Part shown: positions 31,253 to 39,757 of the stretch, in pieces
Layout of the letters: the number at the start of each line of letters is the position of its first letter
Position numbering within the stretch: position 1 is the stretch's first letter
Source: Oscillospiraceae bacterium
GTDB taxonomy: Bacteria; Bacillota; Clostridia; Oscillospirales; Ruminococcaceae
Direction: 5' to 3'
DNA length: 52,583 nt
NCBI GenBank assembly: GCA_009777445.1
Contig: WRLV01000006.1
Location: 1 to 52,583, forward strand
Translations under genes and position numbers: made by a program
Notes under the pieces: generated by a model
The model's input: the letters and a program-made list of their open reading frames with translations, nothing else
What the model was told of the DNA's origin: nothing
Databases searched by the model: none

Positions 31253-32374
31253 CTATTCGCTGTTTTCGTTTTGTTCGGGGCTTTCAGGGTTTTCAGAGCC
31301 TTCGGGGTTTTCAGAGCCTTCGGGGTTTTCAGAACCCTCGCCGTTTTCTGTTTCTTCAACAGGAACTAACTCAAAGTCGAATATATGAATCATGCTGTCC
31401 GCCCCGGGGATAGGGCCCGTTTGTTCGGGTGGAATGTCATCTGCTTCAATTCCTCCCCTGTGGTTTTCTCTTATAGTGCTGACGATTTGTGAAATTAAAT
31501 CATCGTGTGTTATTTGGTCTAACCTTATCCTGTTTCCGTCCGCATCGGTCACAAACAAGCGTTGGTTATAGTCGAAAGTCATTATATCATCAAATAATTC
31601 AGAACCCTGAACTGTGGTATCTTTATTGATTAACAACTCCACGCGGCGGTTTTCAGCCCTGCCCGATGTGGTGTCGTTTGCCATGAGCGGCCTAAACTGC
31701 GCATAACCTTCTGAAATAAATTTCTCCCCTGCGACGGTTCGTTGTGTGTCCATATATTTTATTACTGCGGCGGCGCGAAGAGAGGATAAGTCCCAATCGT
31801 TCACCGGCGAGAGCGCGCCCTGTATATCTGCCGTATGCCCTTGAACCTGTATAGATGCCACACAAACCTGCAACGCCCTAACTCCGGGAATCACTATGTT
31901 AAGTGCTTCTCTGCCTGTCGCGCTCAACGAATATGAGTCGGGAGCGAACAAGACATCGTTATCAAACTTTATGCGTATTTGTGTAGGCGTTCCGCTAATT
32001 TCAATCGCTTCTGATATTTCAGAAGAGTCGATTGCTTGTGTCAACACATCGAAAAGGTCAGAAAAGTCAGCGGATTGTTCGTTAACTTCTTCACCCGGCG
32101 AATAGCCCTCTTGAACATCGTCGCCCACCTCCGCGCTGGGGTTGGGGCTTGCTTCACCAAGGGTTCTCACGGTTGGGTCTTGGTCTCTGATAACCGTGTT
32201 CAGATAATCGCCGCCAGACTGAAACGCCTGAAAAATATATTGAATTTTTGTTTTATCGGGTGACGATTGTGCATAAAGCAACACAAAGAAACAAAACAAG
32301 AGGGTAACCAAATCTGAATATGTCGTCATCCAACCATCGGTTTTCTTCGGTATTTTAACCTTTTTTTTCGCCAC
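31253..32374 (-). CDS. motB: Flagellar stator protein MotB
   Basis: 373 residues. N-terminal membrane helix with the proton-carrying Asp21 (TTYSDLVTLLFCFFVLLYA), periplasmic linker, and an OmpA-like peptidoglycan-binding domain at about 140-255 (VQGHTADIQG, LSSLRAAAVIKYM, GRAENRRVELLI). An unusual acidic tail of about 90 residues ends in tandem GSENPE units coded by an 18-bp repeat. GTG start. Forms the ion-driven stator with MotA; the Asp/Ser pattern alone does not prove H+ over Na+. Confidence 0.95.
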   Translation of the reverse strand: MAKKKVKIPKKTDGWMTTYSDLVTLLFCFFVLLYAQSSPDKTKIQYIFQAFQSGGDYLNTVIRDQDPTVRTLGEASPNPSAEVGDDVQEGYSPGEEVNEQSADFSDLFDVLTQAIDSSEISEAIEISGTPTQIRIKFDNDVLFAPDSYSLSATGREALNIVIPGVRALQVCVASIQVQGHTADIQGALSPVNDWDLSSLRAAAVIKYMDTQRTVAGEKFISEGYAQFRPLMANDTTSGRAENRRVELLINKDTTVQGSELFDDIMTFDYNQRLFVTDADGNRIRLDQITHDDLISQIVSTIRENHRGGIEADDIPPEQTGPIPGADSMIHIFDFELVPVEETENGEGSENPEGSENPEGSENPESPEQNENSE

Positions 32375-32455
32375 AACGCCCCCCCCTTATTATAAACTAT
32401 TTCATTATAACATAAAATTGCGCAAAACGCAAGAGATTTTTTTAAATCTCGCTTA

Positions 32456-33238
32456 TTAATTTTCAGCTTTTTTTACTGCTCTCTTTTCAACCTCATTGCG
32501 AGGGAGCATAAATTCAAGTTTTTCGCGGATAAAACGGGGGTTCGCCCCTGCCGCAATCGCCATAACGCCTTCTAAAACCATGTTTCGACACAGCTCTTCG
32601 CGTTGGTGAATGACTTTAAGCGTGTTTTCAAGCGGCGCGAAAACAACGTTGGCGAGCATAGAGCCATAAAAGGTGGTAATAATCGCAATAGCCATTGAAC
32701 TACCCAAGTTTTCGGGATTGTCTGCCATTCCGTTAAGCATGATAACCAACCCCACCAACGTCCCGAGCATCCCGAAGGCGGGTCCCATAGCTACCCCTGT
32801 TGCGAAAATTGATGCTGCCTGTTCATGCCTTTCGGCGGTGGTTTCCATCGCGTTTTCAAGCATTTCTCTGACTTTATCGGGGTCATTCGCATCGATAATC
32901 AGCATCAACGCTTGTCTCATGAACGGGTCTTCTGCTTTGTTCGCGCTTTCTTCAAGTGCCAACAAGCCTTTGCTTCTTGCTGTTGTGGCGTATGCTTCCA
33001 TATCGTTTATGGTTTGGAATGCGTCATATTTCGGCGGAAATAACGCGATTTTAAAGAGCTTACCTGTTTTCTTAAGTAAGTCCATCGGAACTGTAGCGAC
33101 TATACACCCTATAGTCCCACCGACTGTAATCTGAATTGATGGTATGTTGATGAACATTTCCATGGTACCGCCATCCAAAATCCCCAAAACGATAAGCACC
33201 ATCATTAAAACGAAGCCGATAATCCAGGTGATATTCAA
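32456..33238 (-). CDS. motA: Flagellar stator protein MotA
   Basis: 260 residues, four membrane helices with the large cytoplasmic loop between the second and third. Conserved: GGTIGCIVATVP, SLLALEE-like KGLLALEESA, GPAFGMLGTLVGLVIML and GSMLANVVFAPLENTLK. TTG start behind a GGGGGG site. An 81-bp gap with a hairpin (GAGATTT/AAATCTC) and a weak promoter-like sequence separates it from motB. Confidence 0.96.
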   Translation of the reverse strand: MNITWIIGFVLMMVLIVLGILDGGTMEMFINIPSIQITVGGTIGCIVATVPMDLLKKTGKLFKIALFPPKYDAFQTINDMEAYATTARSKGLLALEESANKAEDPFMRQALMLIIDANDPDKVREMLENAMETTAERHEQAASIFATGVAMGPAFGMLGTLVGLVIMLNGMADNPENLGSSMAIAIITTFYGSMLANVVFAPLENTLKVIHQREELCRNMVLEGVMAIAAGANPRFIREKLEFMLPRNEVEKRAVKKAEN

Positions 33239-33288
33239 AAGTTTCCCCCCCTAATTTACAATTGACAAACGGATTTAAAATTTAAGAT

Positions 33289-33468
33289 TTAACAACCGCT
33301 TTTTCTGAACTCGTTAATTTTTTCCATGATTTCACTTAGCGTTTCGGTGACAAGATATGTATGCCCGTTGCTCATGACAATGACCGTGTCAGGTGTTTCA
33401 GAAGCGGTTTCAATAAGTTGTTCATTAATCAACACTTCTTTTCCGCCCATTTTAGTAAGAAATATCAT
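33289..33468 (-). CDS. flbD: Flagellar protein FlbD (SwrD-type)
   Basis: 59 residues, MIFLTKMGGKEVLINEQLI followed by IVMSNGHTYLVTETLSEIMEKI, matching FlbD proteins of Firmicutes and spirochaetes, which raise swimming power in Bacillus (SwrD). Family members begin at MIxLT, so ATG 33468 is preferred; ATG 33480 is closer to the AAAGGG site but only 1-2 nt from it. Usual position between flgE and motA. Confidence 0.88.
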   Translation of the reverse strand: MIFLTKMGGKEVLINEQLIETASETPDTVIVMSNGHTYLVTETLSEIMEKINEFRKSGC

Positions 33469-33496
33469 ACTCGCAAACATGCCCTTTCTACATTAT

Positions 33497-33539
33497 AGTT
33501 GTTAGTTGACAACCGTTAAACAATTGTCAACTAACAACT
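33497..33539. repeat. 16-bp perfect inverted repeat between flgE and flbD
   Basis: AGTTGTTAGTTGACAA (33497-33512) and its exact complement (33524-33539) flank an 11-nt loop. No T-run follows, so it is not a classical terminator; it may be an mRNA stability or processing hairpin. The arms are made of the same TTGACA words as the dispersed repeat. Confidence 0.75.
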
Positions 33540-33549
33540 GCTAACTTAG

Positions 33550-35268
33550 TTATCTTTTAAGGTTAATCAACTCTTCAAGCATAGTGTCTGAAACTGTGAT
33601 AATCCTTGAGTTTGCTTGGAACCCTCTTTGGGTTATAATCATATCAGAAAATTCTTGTGAAAGGTCAACGTTTGACATTTCGAGAGCAGACGAGACAATA
33701 AGCCCCGAACCAAACGTCCCCGCCACTTTAATTTGAGGTTCGCCCGATGCCATTGATTCAGTCCAATAAGATGTCCCGGCTTGATTTAAGCCGACAGGGT
33801 TTTCAAAAGTCACTAAGTCAATACGCCCGAGCAACAAAGTGCCGTGAACAGGGTGTTCGCCGTAGATAATGCCGTCGTTGTCGATATAAAGAACGTCAAG
33901 GTCGCTTACCGTTTGTTCTGCTTGAAAACGCCCGTTTTCAAGTCTTAATGTCGCCATATCACGTGCCGCGATTGCCCAAAAGCTGTCCTCACCGTTGTGA
34001 AGCCCTAATCTTTTTGTGTTTGTCCCGATTGCTCTGAAGAAGTTGAGGTCGTCAATGTCGCCGCCTTCTTCATAAGAGCCATCTTCGTTTCTGGTCATAG
34101 CCATAACATCTATAATTCGTCTGAGATTTACGCCGCGCTCAATCCATTCAGCCTCGTCAATAGGCTCATAATCAGCGGTGGGGTCATCTTCGTTAGCGTT
34201 AGGCACGCCTGCCGCCCTGAGAATAGCGTTTTGAATCATCTCAACAGTTACTTCAGGAATTTCGTCGTCTTCACCGGTGGTCGCCCTTCCGGGAACGGTT
34301 ATAGTCAAGGTGTTATCCTGCCATCTTGCGGTAACGCCTGTAGCAGTGGCAGAGGTTCTCATATTAATGTTATAAGCGTTGGCGTATTCACCCGGTTCTC
34401 TTGCGGTAAATTGCAGATACCAACTTTCCACTTCTTGTTCTTCACCAACACCTTCTCTTATGATGAAGGACATTACATTGCTCGCTTGTGAGGGTGAGGT
34501 GTTCGGTGGGATTGAGCTGAATGTACAGGTCAACGGCAATACATCATCGCCTAAGTTAACACCACCCGAGGCTATAGCATCGTTAAGCGCGCCTTGAAAC
34601 TCTTGTGCATTGGCGTATTCACGGTTTAAGTCCATGGTGATTCTAAGGTTAGAGCCGTTTAAAGTAGCAAAGTCTGACATTCCATGAGTAATTGAAATTG
34701 AGATATTCCCGTTGGGGCCATAACCTGCCGCCATAACAGTAACATCGTATCCGCCCGCGACAGTCTTAGTGACACTCGCTTGTGAATCTTGAACTTCGGG
34801 GATTAACATGCTTATTCTTTGTGAGCTGGGGCCCGCATTAGTCGGGTCGCCCATAACGCCGAGCACGATGTTGCCTTTTGGGTCGACTAAGTTGCCCACG
34901 TTGTCTATAACAAAGTTACCGTTTCTTGTGTAGAAGATATTGCCGGCTTGGTCCATAACTTGAAAGAACCCTTCACCCTCAATGGCACAGTCTGTCACGC
35001 TGTCTGAATATGTGAAGCCTGACTGTGACATAATCTGATTAATTGTCCCCAACGAAACACCATAACCAACTTGAGCGGGGTTAATACCACCGGTGACATT
35101 GTCGCCTGCCGATGAGCGGGTTCTTGTTTGATAATAGACATCTTTAAACGTTACCGCGCTGCCTTTATAAGCAGTTGTGTTTACGTTAGAGATATTGTTA
35201 CCGATAACGTCCATTCTTACGTTATGGGTTTTCAGTCCGGCAACGCCGGAGTATAATGATTTCATCAT
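33550..35268 (-). CDS. flgE: Flagellar hook protein FlgE
   Basis: 572 residues. N-terminal D0/D1 motif MMKSLYSGVAGLKTHNVRMDVIGNNISNVNTTAYKG and C-terminal SNVDLSQEFSDMIITQRGFQANSRIITVSDTMLEELI are the conserved hook helices; the wide middle region forms the variable outer domains, larger than in short (about 400-residue) hooks. Exported through the flagellar gate and capped by FlgD. Two adjacent ATGs are possible starts. Confidence 0.96.
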   Translation of the reverse strand: MMKSLYSGVAGLKTHNVRMDVIGNNISNVNTTAYKGSAVTFKDVYYQTRTRSSAGDNVTGGINPAQVGYGVSLGTINQIMSQSGFTYSDSVTDCAIEGEGFFQVMDQAGNIFYTRNGNFVIDNVGNLVDPKGNIVLGVMGDPTNAGPSSQRISMLIPEVQDSQASVTKTVAGGYDVTVMAAGYGPNGNISISITHGMSDFATLNGSNLRITMDLNREYANAQEFQGALNDAIASGGVNLGDDVLPLTCTFSSIPPNTSPSQASNVMSFIIREGVGEEQEVESWYLQFTAREPGEYANAYNINMRTSATATGVTARWQDNTLTITVPGRATTGEDDEIPEVTVEMIQNAILRAAGVPNANEDDPTADYEPIDEAEWIERGVNLRRIIDVMAMTRNEDGSYEEGGDIDDLNFFRAIGTNTKRLGLHNGEDSFWAIAARDMATLRLENGRFQAEQTVSDLDVLYIDNDGIIYGEHPVHGTLLLGRIDLVTFENPVGLNQAGTSYWTESMASGEPQIKVAGTFGSGLIVSSALEMSNVDLSQEFSDMIITQRGFQANSRIITVSDTMLEELINLKR

Positions 35269-35415
35269 AATGTGTTTTCCCTATCCTTTCATAGAAGGGA
35301 CAAATCCGGTTGTCGCTCATCAATCAATCAGAGCGACTATGTCTCTTTAAGAAATTAAAACTTAAAGTCCAACATTTTATATAGCCGGGTTTTCCCTATA
35401 AATTTAATTTGCCGG

Positions 35416-35823
35416 TTAAATTATTACTGTTGAGTCGATGTTTGTGAAGATATTACCCAACATATCCTCTCGTGAGAGGGTGGTTATGACTTTGTTGTTC
35501 TTTACGCTGACAATAAAAGCTGCCTCATCAACTAAAACAAGCGCGTCCTCACTGCCTTTTCCTGCCGCTATTTCCACTGCTTTGTTGAGCCTTTCAAGTT
35601 TCGCGCCCGAAACAACGTCTATGCTTCGGCTTGAAATGCGTTTAAGCGCGTGGTCTGAGAATTTAAGCTCACTGTCTTTGTTAAGCTTGCCTTCTAATAT
35701 ATCGGCGAAGGACTTTTCTGCTTTATTTTCTTTGGCGGGCTTATTATCGACAACGGTTTGTGGTAGCTTGGTTTCAAGCCCAACCTGCCTGTTTCGCGTT
35801 AACAGGTATTCGCTGACTAACAT
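35416..35823 (-). CDS. Flagellar operon protein, TIGR02530 family
   Basis: 135 residues. Core KFSDHALKRISSRSIDV... AEIAAGKGSEDALVLVDEAAFIVSVKNNKVIT matches the family of small flagellar-operon proteins found between flgD and flgE in Clostridia and some bacilli; precise role unknown. Start ATG 35823 follows GGAGGTG at 5-7 nt; the longer frame is not supported. Confidence 0.85.
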   Translation of the reverse strand: MLVSEYLLTRNRQVGLETKLPQTVVDNKPAKENKAEKSFADILEGKLNKDSELKFSDHALKRISSRSIDVVSGAKLERLNKAVEIAAGKGSEDALVLVDEAAFIVSVKNNKVITTLSREDMLGNIFTNIDSTVII

Positions 35824-35853
35824 AATAACACCTCCGTTTTTAAAACAGCTCAC

Positions 35854-36903
35854 TTATTCTAATCCGAATAGCTTGTTTAATTCGTCCATTTCATCTGATA
35901 AATCTGTGGTTTGTGCATCTCCCGTCCCCGGCGGTGTGTCGTCTGTTGGCGGTGGCGGTGTGTCGTCTGTTGGCGGTGGCGGCGGTGTGTCGTCTGTGGG
36001 CGGCGGCGGCGGCGTTTCGGTTGGTGCCGGTGCTGTCGTGTTGTTTTCGGTGGTAACCGATTCTATAAATCGAATGACCGAAAGCGGATAACGGTCGCCT
36101 TGAACCATGATATAAACCTGCCCTTCTGAAACGACTACGCTGTCGACAATCCCCGAATAAGTAACATGGCTTAACTCTGTATCAGAAACAGTGACTTTCT
36201 TGCCGATGAGCGATGCTGCGTATGAAACCAACGACATATCGGCAGGTATTTCTTCATCTTCGTCAATGTCGGGCTCAAGCGCGCCCGGAGGGGCATTTTC
36301 GACTTTAACCACGCTTGAAATGGGGTATGCCAAATTGTCGATAATTAGTCTCACGTCGGTGTCTTTGATTTCGATGTGAGAGACGACTCCTGTTTCTGTG
36401 ACTTTTGTTCCTTCGCTGTTGAAGTGTTCAACCGTCACCATTTTGCCGATTAGTGAAGAACCGAACGTCCCGTCTTTTCCGTCAACCGCGAACGGGTCGC
36501 TACTCGGAAGCACTTCCATGATGTTTGACAGGTCGTAGTCTTTGCCGTTGACCTTTATTCTGAACTTTCCGTCTTGAAGGCTCATAGAGGTGACAACGCC
36601 GTTGTCGCTTTCAAGGCTTCCGCCTGACATTGCCGCGACTGTCACTGTTTTACCGACTAACGATTGGGCGTAATTCGCGTTGTTATAATAAAGCGCGTCT
36701 TGCTGTGTCTGCAACGATGTGAAACTCGCCATTTGTGAGATAAACTCGGTGTTTGACATAGGCTCAAGCGGGTCTTGGTTAGCCATCTCTGCCATTAACA
36801 GTTTATAAAAAGTGTCCATTGATATAGTGTCTCTCTTTGAATCTTCAAAGCGGTGTGAAAATTTGGCGAAATTATCTTTTGCATTGCCTATGCTGTCAAT
36901 CAT
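35854..36903 (-). CDS. flgD: Flagellar hook scaffold protein FlgD, with repeated domain
   Basis: 349 residues. N-terminus carries the FlgD signature FYKLLMAEMANQDPLEPMSNTEFISQMASF. It then has three copies of a domain of about 55-60 residues, each beginning SL(V/I)GKxVTV (near 82, 149 and 231) and containing GVVxxxxxxxxxxRIxxxxxxYxL/I. A Pro/Thr/Asp tail (TDDTPPPPP units) precedes a short acidic end. Typical FlgD has one such beta domain and no Pro tail, so this is an elaborated hook cap. AAAGGAGGAG site before ATG. Confidence 0.92.
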   Translation of the reverse strand: MIDSIGNAKDNFAKFSHRFEDSKRDTISMDTFYKLLMAEMANQDPLEPMSNTEFISQMASFTSLQTQQDALYYNNANYAQSLVGKTVTVAAMSGGSLESDNGVVTSMSLQDGKFRIKVNGKDYDLSNIMEVLPSSDPFAVDGKDGTFGSSLIGKMVTVEHFNSEGTKVTETGVVSHIEIKDTDVRLIIDNLAYPISSVVKVENAPPGALEPDIDEDEEIPADMSLVSYAASLIGKKVTVSDTELSHVTYSGIVDSVVVSEGQVYIMVQGDRYPLSVIRFIESVTTENNTTAPAPTETPPPPPTDDTPPPPPTDDTPPPPTDDTPPGTGDAQTTDLSDEMDELNKLFGLE

Positions 36904-36949
36904 AACTCTCTCCTCCTTTCTTTATAATTTTGATTATACTGTTTTTGAT

Positions 36950-37031
36950 ACGAACTTTGTTAAAATTCAAATCCGTCCGCGTAAGCGGACACAATAACTG
37001 TCAACTGTCAATTCTCAACTGTCCACTGTAT
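36950..37031 (-). repeat. Modular intergenic repeat between fliK and flgD
   Basis: Minus strand: array TACAGTGGACAGTTGAG, CAGTTGACAG, hairpin GTCCGC-TTAC-GCGGAC (36975-36990), then GGATTTGAATTTTAAC tail, starting right after the fliK stop. Confidence 0.8.
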
Positions 37032-39055
37032 CAGATTGCCATTCTCAGGAATTCGCTGAAGTCTGTGTCTGTCTCTGATTGTTCGTTTTGGTTTTCGTTT
37101 GATTGTCGCTCGTTGTGTTTGTTGCTTTGGTTGTCGTTTCGCTCTCTGTCATAATGCTCGCTTTGGTCTGTATTAACTTGATAGGTTTCAAGCTCAACGC
37201 CGTTCGCACGTAATATTGCCGTCATGTTTTCGGCGCGATTTTGAAGTAAAGCCGCCGTCTCTTGTCGCCCTGCCGTAATTTCAAGGCTTACCTTTCCTGC
37301 TTGAGACACTAATTTTATAACGATTTTGCCTAATTGAGCAGGGTTGAGTTCCATCTCGAATGTCATGCCCTTAGGTGGAAGTGCTTCCATCTTAGCTAAA
37401 ATTTCCGTGGTGATTTGACTTAACACGGGAGTTTGAGCCTTCTCGAAAACATGTTCCATCTGTTGAATTGATAAGTTATTTTGAAAGAGCGGGGTTTCAA
37501 CAGGGGCTTGTGTCGGCATTTGCTTTTGCTTTTGCTTTTGAAGACCTAAGTTTTCCAAAACCTCGTTTAACTCTGTCGGTTTATTGATTTTAACGGGCTT
37601 AAACAAATTAAGAGCCTTAAATTCGTTTACCTGCTCTTCATAAGTCGCGCCTTGTTCGCCAACAGTGTATGAGACTTTAACCGGCTCATCAGGCTGTGCT
37701 TGCGGTTTTGCTAAGGCGGTAACAATTTTGTCTAAAATTTTCTGCGCCTTTTCGGTGATTACGGTTTCTTTGTCTTTTTGCGTAAAGCTTTTGAGTGTAG
37801 TTTCCTCGCTCAAAAAGACGGGGTTGTTTTCCGCGACAGTGTTGCTTTTCGGGAAAACCGTTGTGTTTTTCACGCTGTCACTGAGTTCGACAACTGCCTT
37901 GTTCATAACGCCATCTGATTTAGTCGCTTTTTCTTTCAAAGTAACTTTATGCTCTTTTTCTTTTGTCGGAATGTCAAGTGCTTCTCTTAAAGGTGGGCTT
38001 TTTTGGCTGTCGTGTTCTTTAATCGGCAAGTCGATTGCAGAAGTCTCTTTAATCTCAACGGGCATTGCTTCGATATTGCCTTTAGTCTGAACAGGCGTTG
38101 TGTCGACTTTTTCCGGCGAGCCGCCGGTCGCAGATTTTTTCACCTCAACAGGTGCTGTGTTGACTTTTTCTGGCGAACTACTGGTCTCAGATTCTCTCAC
38201 CCCAACAGGCACCGCGCTGACTTTTTTGGGCTTTTGCTTGATTGTGTCGTCAAAGTTTACCTGCTCTTGCGCGTTGACTTGCGTGGGTTGCTCGGGTTGC
38301 ACAGGTTGCTTATTTTCGCGCGGTATTTCGGTGTAGACATTTTGTTGAGGGACAGCGACTTGTTGCTCCGATTGAATTTCGCTGTCGAGAGTGTCAACGA
38401 TTGTGGGTTGTTCCGGGTTTTCATTCGACTTTGGCAACAACTCATCTCTTGACTCGCGTAAGTCGTGAACCCGTGAAGCGTTTGCCCAAACTCCGAACGC
38501 TGTCTTTTTGGTGACGCTGACCTCGCTGACAGTCGCCTTGTACTCGAAAGTTTTTAGCGTTGTGTCATGAACACTTTCACGAACACTTTCGCGAACATTG
38601 GCGCGAGTATCGGCGACAATTTGAGCTACCTGCAAAAGCGCGGCTTTGTAATCCGGTTCGCTTGTGTTTTCACACAACTGTTTTATAAGCTCTAACAGCC
38701 GTGTTATAACCGCATCGGCCTCTTGGGCCTCAAGCTTATTCTCACGAATTGTTTGAACAAGCACAATTTTTATGTAGCTCTCAAACTCTTCATATGTCCC
38801 TTCAAATAACGCCCCTTCTTTTTGCACGAGCTTTTGCAATTCGGGTTTTTGCAATTCGGGGTTTTTAATGCCAACAAGGTTTGCGATAGAGCTTCCATAG
38901 TTTTCGTTTTCGGTTTCAGCATCACTCACGCTTAAAAGGTTAAACTTTTCTAAAAGTGTCGCCGCAAATAAATCATCGTCAACCGCCGCCGCAAGAGTGT
39001 TTGTGGCTGTCGCCCCAAATTGCATGAACGCCGTTTGTGAAATGTTATGCAGCAT
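37031..39055 (-). CDS. fliK: Flagellar hook-length control protein FliK
   Basis: 674 residues. Long, low-complexity, Glu/Lys/Val/Pro-rich N-terminal three quarters with degenerate repeats (SPEKVNTAPVEVKKS, SPEKVDTTPVQTK), as expected of the molecular ruler, then the compact C-terminal switch domain at about 560-640 (ELNPAQLGKIVIKLVSQAGKVSLEITA, ILRANGVELETYQV). The G+C-rich palindrome lies in frame at 38113-38134 (TGGSPEK). Clear AAAGGAGGAG site. It has its own promoter. Confidence 0.93.
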   Translation of the reverse strand: MLHNISQTAFMQFGATATNTLAAAVDDDLFAATLLEKFNLLSVSDAETENENYGSSIANLVGIKNPELQKPELQKLVQKEGALFEGTYEEFESYIKIVLVQTIRENKLEAQEADAVITRLLELIKQLCENTSEPDYKAALLQVAQIVADTRANVRESVRESVHDTTLKTFEYKATVSEVSVTKKTAFGVWANASRVHDLRESRDELLPKSNENPEQPTIVDTLDSEIQSEQQVAVPQQNVYTEIPRENKQPVQPEQPTQVNAQEQVNFDDTIKQKPKKVSAVPVGVRESETSSSPEKVNTAPVEVKKSATGGSPEKVDTTPVQTKGNIEAMPVEIKETSAIDLPIKEHDSQKSPPLREALDIPTKEKEHKVTLKEKATKSDGVMNKAVVELSDSVKNTTVFPKSNTVAENNPVFLSEETTLKSFTQKDKETVITEKAQKILDKIVTALAKPQAQPDEPVKVSYTVGEQGATYEEQVNEFKALNLFKPVKINKPTELNEVLENLGLQKQKQKQMPTQAPVETPLFQNNLSIQQMEHVFEKAQTPVLSQITTEILAKMEALPPKGMTFEMELNPAQLGKIVIKLVSQAGKVSLEITAGRQETAALLQNRAENMTAILRANGVELETYQVNTDQSEHYDRERNDNQSNKHNERQSNENQNEQSETDTDFSEFLRMAI
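38113..38134. repeat. G+C-rich palindromic element inside fliK
   Basis: CCGGCGAGCCGCCGG then TCGCAGA on the plus strand; translated on the minus strand as ATGGSPE. Confidence 0.65.
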
Positions 39056-39151
39056 TTTTCTCCTCCTTTCTTAATAAAGATACCCACCGCGGGCCCTTAT
39101 ATCAAACTCATTATCGAGCCTAATATACAACAGGTATAACCCTATTCAACC

Positions 39152-39180
39152 ATTATACACAATTTTACAAATAAAGTCAA
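39152..39180 (-). promoter_or_regulatory. Internal sigma-A promoter before fliK
   Basis: Minus strand TTGACT (39175-39180), 17-nt spacer, TATAAT (39152-39157), about 90 nt before the fliK ATG. The leader of the resulting mRNA contains a G+C-rich hairpin (GGGCCCGCGGTGGG area) of unknown role. The 183-bp gap otherwise holds no gene. Confidence 0.75.
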
Positions 39181-39238
39181 CAATTTAAGTGTAAATAAAA
39201 TAAATTTTTTAATTTTTTTTGAAAAGCTGTGTTATAGG

Positions 39239-39685
39239 CTAACTGCCGTTGCGAATTGTGGTGTTGTTCACAAATTCTTCTATAAACAACTCATGCTCTT
39301 TAACCTCGGCGACTCTGTATTCTTCTCTCTTGTTCTCTTCAAGCCGCTCAAGGATTTTAACGTCTTTGGTTTTTTCAACAACTAAGCCGAGTTGTTTCTC
39401 GATTAATTTTTGTTGTCGCTCAATCCTTTGATTTTGGAATACAACCTCTTGCTGTTTAACCGAAATAAATCGTCGTTTAATCGAAATCTCTTGCGGAGTT
39501 GTCCCTTCGCTCATGGTTTTTAAAAGCTCATCACTTTTTTGTTCTATAAGCTTATAAAGAGCCTCTAACTCTTCATACATAACAGCTAACTCGCGGCGCA
39601 TTACAGAAAGTGTATTCTTCTCGGTGTCTAAAACCCGCTCGCGATAATCTTTAAGCTTTGAAAGCGAAAATTCAAATTTCTTCAT
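39239..39685 (-). CDS. fliJ: Flagellar export chaperone FliJ
   Basis: 148 residues, almost entirely a coiled coil (KKFEFSLSKLKDYRERVLDTEKN to the C-terminus), the expected form of FliJ, which sits in the FliI hexamer like the gamma subunit of F1-ATPase. Placed directly after fliI. Ribosome site before ATG 39685 is weak and distant. Confidence 0.88.
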   Translation of the reverse strand: MKKFEFSLSKLKDYRERVLDTEKNTLSVMRRELAVMYEELEALYKLIEQKSDELLKTMSEGTTPQEISIKRRFISVKQQEVVFQNQRIERQQKLIEKQLGLVVEKTKDVKILERLEENKREEYRVAEVKEHELFIEEFVNNTTIRNGS

Positions 39686-39715
39686 ACTCGTTTATCTTCA
39701 GATAGCCCTTTCTTT

Positions 39716-39757
39716 ATAACTGTCAATTGTCAATTGTCACCTGTCAACTGTCAAAGT
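39716..39757 (-). repeat. Heptamer repeat at the fliI stop codon
   Basis: Minus strand CTTTGACAGTTGACAGGTGACAATTGACAATTGACAG, split into heptamers. It codes the last residues TVDR and the TGA of fliI. No hairpin follows. Confidence 0.75.

Noticed and set aside
31219-31359. Lys-rich N-terminal extension of FliM
   Set aside because: It is a non-sense frame of the motB tandem repeat; a ribosome site and family N-terminus place the start at 31218.
38003-38452. Plus-strand frame in fliK
   Set aside because: Low-complexity shadow of fliK with no ribosome site.
39058-39146. c-di-GMP or other known riboswitch before fliK
   Set aside because: None of the conserved cores of known flagellum-linked riboswitches was found in the leader.
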